A model generated the notes under the pieces. It saw only the letters and a list, made by a program, of their open reading frames with translations, was not told where the DNA came from and did no database searches. Of a DNA stretch of 64,000 nucleotides, positions 61,529 through 64,000 are shown piece by piece; position 1 is the stretch's first letter, and each line of letters starts with the position of its first letter. The stretch is from positions 1 through 64,000 of the forward strand of contig DATJAP010000036.1 in assembly GCA_035516155.1 (NCBI GenBank). Direction: 5' to 3'. This DNA is from JAJYKN01 sp035516155 (GTDB taxonomy: Bacteria; Nitrospirota; UBA9217). The translations under genes and the position numbers were made by a program.

Positions 61529-63357
61529 CGCAGCCCTCCCGATCGCGATAATCGCCGCCGATAGAATGTGTAGATAACGATGCACAGCATAAACGCTATC
61601 AGGACGATCTTTAACGTCCCCGAAGTCTGTGTCATGAAGAGCGCTATGATGATTGCCGGCAGAAGCGCGGCTCGAACCAGCGGCTTGTACTGCGGGTGTT
61701 CATTCAGCCAGGCAGCGGCGGCAGGGCCGTGCGCGTAATACCAGCCGACGAACGCATTTCCAGGCTTATTGGTCATCAGGAACTGGTCTCTGAAATTTCG
61801 CAAAGCCTGCACCTGAGGGACGGAATAAAAGCCATAGGCGGCCGTGGCTATGAAACAACCCTGGCTTGTGTTCGGAAGGTCCGGATAGGGAACGAGAGCC
61901 TCGGGAAAATCATGTAACCCGTTCGATAAGGGGCTCTCCATGACCGCACCGCTTCCGCCGGTAACTTCCGACGAATAGTCGCTTTCGTGGGCAACGCCGG
62001 GAGAATAGGACGCTGAGCCTGCATCATCGATTGCCGTGACGGCAATATAGTAGATTGCCTGAGATACGGCGGTCACGTAGACATAATAAGTCTGGTCGTT
62101 CACGAGTCCTGAGAGCGTGTAGCTCGTGACAGGGCCGACCGAGACGGAGGCAGTGGGCGTTGAGGTCAGTCCGTAGTATACATTGTATCCTGTGGCACCG
62201 GAAGCGGCGGTCCAGGTAAGGACGAGACCATCATTCACGGGAGCTGTGGAAAGCAGAGTCGGCGTCGAGGGAGTGACGGCGGACGAAAGACCGCTCAGGG
62301 TAAATGTCGTTGCGGCAATGCCTGTCGGCACCGTTATGGGAGAAGAGCCTTCGGTTGCCCCTGTCCCATTGTATACCCCCGAAGAGCTTCCGTAGTAAAC
62401 CCGGTATCCGGCGACCGTGTAAGCATTATTCGCGGCCCAGCTCAGGTCGATTGATGTTCCCGAGGTCACCGCGCTGACATCCTGTACCCGGAACGGAATG
62501 GTATCCGCGTTCGGGCCGCCATAGGCACCCATGTCCGCAGTCGTGTTGTCGACGGAGTTCAACCCCACCGATGTATTTCCTGTGTTAATGCAAGGGGACC
62601 CTGCTTGCAAATGAAAGTCGCCTAAAGCGACATTAACAAAGAGGGGGTCCTCGTTCTCAAGATTTCCCTTATAATTCACCGTATCGCTGGGATCGAAGGA
62701 AATTGTCGTAGGGCCGATACTGCTGCAGTTAAAAAAAAGGTTATTTAAAATTAACGTTATGTCTGCATTTGCGGGGACGGCTGTATTATTCACTGTTGAA
62801 AATATATTATTTTTGATGTTCTGCTCTGTTTGATTAGAAACGATACCGTACGCGATATTGTAGAAAGCATTATTATATACGAGTGCATTCGGTGACGAAC
62901 TTAACTGAATTGCCGTATTGCTTGGTCCAACATCAAATATGTCGTTGTTTATCGTAACTGACGGAGAGTTTTGCGCCAGAATCCCTGTTTGGGCATTCAC
63001 AAAAGAAAGTTTTTGAATGGAAATGCTGCCCGAAACGCTGATGGTCAGGGCTGTACCCGATCCTCCACCGGAAATAAACGTTGTTGCCGCTTCATTGCCG
63101 TAAATTGACGTTATGTTTTGACTTATCGTGAAATTGCCGGTATACGTGCCGGGCTGTATCTCGATGGCATCGCCTGACAAAGCGGCATTTATGGCATCGG
63201 TTAAACTTGTATAGCAGGGAAAGTCGACCGTGTCAGAAGGGCACTGGTCGGTATTTGTTACAGCAACACGGGTGACGGCAGCGGCCTGTTTTGGTGCGAT
63301 TGCAACAAGAAGTACGAAGACTGAACCGAGGAAGAGAGTAGCGCTTTTTGCTGGCAT
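61525..63357 (-). CDS. Parallel beta-helix / Fn3 surface protein with CFI-box-CTERM tail
   Basis: A 610-residue exported protein. Signal peptide 1-28 (ending QAAA); residues 35-270 are a right-handed parallel beta-helix with repeated short strands (ITSIYGNEAA, ISIQKLSFVNA, VTINNDIF, ALVYNNAFYNIAYGI); two fibronectin-III-like domains follow (about 290-365 and 370-430). The C-terminal 100 residues contain GCFIATAAYG, then VQALRNFRDQFL, WYYAHGPAAAAWL, a membrane helix and an RRRLSR tail. This is the CFI-box-CTERM sorting signal. ATG 63357 is 7 bases after GGAGG. Confidence 0.88.
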   Translation of the reverse strand: MPAKSATLFLGSVFVLLVAIAPKQAAAVTRVAVTNTDQCPSDTVDFPCYTSLTDAINAALSGDAIEIQPGTYTGNFTISQNITSIYGNEAATTFISGGGSGTALTISVSGSISIQKLSFVNAQTGILAQNSPSVTINNDIFDVGPSNTAIQLSSSPNALVYNNAFYNIAYGIVSNQTEQNIKNNIFSTVNNTAVPANADITLILNNLFFNCSSIGPTTISFDPSDTVNYKGNLENEDPLFVNVALGDFHLQAGSPCINTGNTSVGLNSVDNTTADMGAYGGPNADTIPFRVQDVSAVTSGTSIDLSWAANNAYTVAGYRVYYGSSSGVYNGTGATEGSSPITVPTGIAATTFTLSGLSSAVTPSTPTLLSTAPVNDGLVLTWTAASGATGYNVYYGLTSTPTASVSVGPVTSYTLSGLVNDQTYYVYVTAVSQAIYYIAVTAIDDAGSASYSPGVAHESDYSSEVTGGSGAVMESPLSNGLHDFPEALVPYPDLPNTSQGCFIATAAYGFYSVPQVQALRNFRDQFLMTNKPGNAFVGWYYAHGPAAAAWLNEHPQYKPLVRAALLPAIIIALFMTQTSGTLKIVLIAFMLCIVIYTFYRRRLSRSGGLR

Positions 63358-63475
63358 GCGAAGGCCTCCGACAACAATGTTCAAAAAATACATCAATCTT
63401 GCGTGAATGTCAAACGGAAAGGGCGAATGCGCTCATGGCCTTTAGGAATCGCAGCGATACCGCATACCTGTTCTC

Positions 63476-63504
63476 TTGACAACGAGCCCGACGGGACTTA
63501 CACT
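63476..63504 (+). promoter_or_regulatory. Promoter for the Lon-like protease gene
   Basis: TTGACA (63476-63481), 17-bp spacer, TACACT (63499-63504). Leader of about 23 nt with AAAGGAGGAGG. Confidence 0.6.
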
Positions 63505-63533
63505 CTAGATAGGCAACAGGCAAAGGAGGAGGC

Positions 63534-64000
63534 ATGGATATCAAGGAGCGCGAAGTCTCCATTTCTGATCTCAGGCATGCGTGCGATCCCGCGGAGTTCG
63601 CCTTTCAGACCACTGCCGAGCTGTCGCTGAGGGAAGAGATTATCGGCCAGACGAGGGCGGTGAAGGCAATCGAGTTCGGTCTTTCCATCCGAAACCACGG
63701 ATACAACATATTCGTTTCCGGAATCCCTGGCACCGGCAGGAACAGCATCGTCAAGTCCCTGGTCAAAAGGATCTCGCTTGACCGCCCGGTGCCTGACGAC
63801 TGGTGCTCGATCAACAACTTCAAGGACACTGACCGGCCTCTGGCCATCAAGCTCCCGGCCGGCAGGGGCCGCGAATTCCGGCAGGATGTGGGAAAGTTCA
63901 TCGAGTTCATGCAGGGTGAAATTTCCAAGGTCTTTGAGTCCAAGGATTACGAGGAGCGGAAGTCGCGTATTGTGGAAGAAGTGGAAAAGGCGAAGGAAGC
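63534..64000 (+). CDS. Lon-like ATP-dependent protease (AAA_32 type), partial
   Basis: The first 155 codons of a longer gene that leaves the window. The ATPase start has IIGQTRAVKAIEFGL and the phosphate loop SGIPGTGRNSIVKSL, in which the usual lysine of GKS is replaced by R69, as is normal for this AAA_32/Lon-related group. WCSINNFKDTDRPLAIKLPAGRG is the family segment following the loop. The proteolytic S16 domain (Ser-Lys) would be further on. It diverges from the beta-helix gene. AAGGAGGAGG site 4 bases before ATG. Confidence 0.9.
   Translation, partial: MDIKEREVSISDLRHACDPAEFAFQTTAELSLREEIIGQTRAVKAIEFGLSIRNHGYNIFVSGIPGTGRNSIVKSLVKRISLDRPVPDDWCSINNFKDTDRPLAIKLPAGRGREFRQDVGKFIEFMQGEISKVFESKDYEERKSRIVEEVEKAKE

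Noticed and set aside
1..64000. tRNA, rRNA, CRISPR array, prophage or defence island
   Set aside because: No cloverleaf, rRNA core, regularly spaced repeats, integrase or phage structural genes were seen on either strand by eye.

Overview
This 64 kb window is an ordinary-looking chromosomal segment of an anaerobic, Gram-negative bacterium. I found no rRNA, tRNA, prophage or CRISPR array. Gene content fits a Nitrospirota- or Desulfobacterota-like lineage with Wood-Ljungdahl-type C1 metabolism: a RACo-like corrinoid-protein reactivator, an AcsE-like pterin methyltransferase, ADP-forming acetyl-CoA synthetase, a split cytochrome b/Rieske complex, a DsrE/TusA sulfur-trafficking cluster, long-form HisG, and the rho-rpmE-DUF1385-prfA-prmC-murA-his gene order. 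The taxonomic call is inference from gene content only.

Layout. 0-5 kb: cold-shock protein and a polyamine operon (speD-speE-PLP decarboxylase), then a cysteine-rich DUF3109-like protein and an NlpC/P60 lipoprotein. 5-15 kb: RACo, two atypical short-chain dehydrogenases, a YajG-like protein, and a 961-residue secreted protein combining a HExxH peptidase-like domain, a PD40 propeller and an Omp85-like barrel. 14.7-16.4 kb: gene-poor, with short decayed frames and a candidate structured RNA ending in a strong terminator. 16-27 kb: DD-carboxypeptidase, PD-(D/E)XK-like protein, acetyl-CoA synthetase subunits, membrane ferredoxin, methyltransferase, DUF2156, ThiF-like, histone-deacetylase-like and pentapeptide proteins. 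27-40 kb: stress protein, EttA and a second ABC-F protein, nucleoside phosphorylase, TPR lipoprotein, cupin, DUF3617, HD protein, aminotransferase, adenylate kinase and a DUF438/hemerythrin/PAS sensor. 40-55.7 kb: histidine genes in two blocks (hisCBHAF and hisDG) separated by an inverted thioredoxin-fold gene, continuing upstream into murA, prmC, prfA, DUF1385, rpmE and rho. 56-60.6 kb: Rieske/cytochrome b6/subunit IV, then TusA, a YedE transporter and three DsrEFH-like proteins. 60.9-63.4 kb: a beta-helix/Fn3 protein with a CFI-box-CTERM tail, translationally coupled to an outer-membrane barrel. The window ends inside a Lon-like protease gene.

Three observations stand out. First, many start codons sit 6-8 bases downstream of a good -10 hexamer (usually with a -35 at 17 bp) and lack a Shine-Dalgarno sequence, so leaderless mRNAs look common here. 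Second, the prfA-prmC gap holds a roughly 300-bp element with IS200/IS605-style end hairpins after a TTTAC site, and its right end reaches the prfA stop codon. Third, HisF carries an in-frame insertion of about 30 residues whose DNA resembles a dispersed intergenic repeat.
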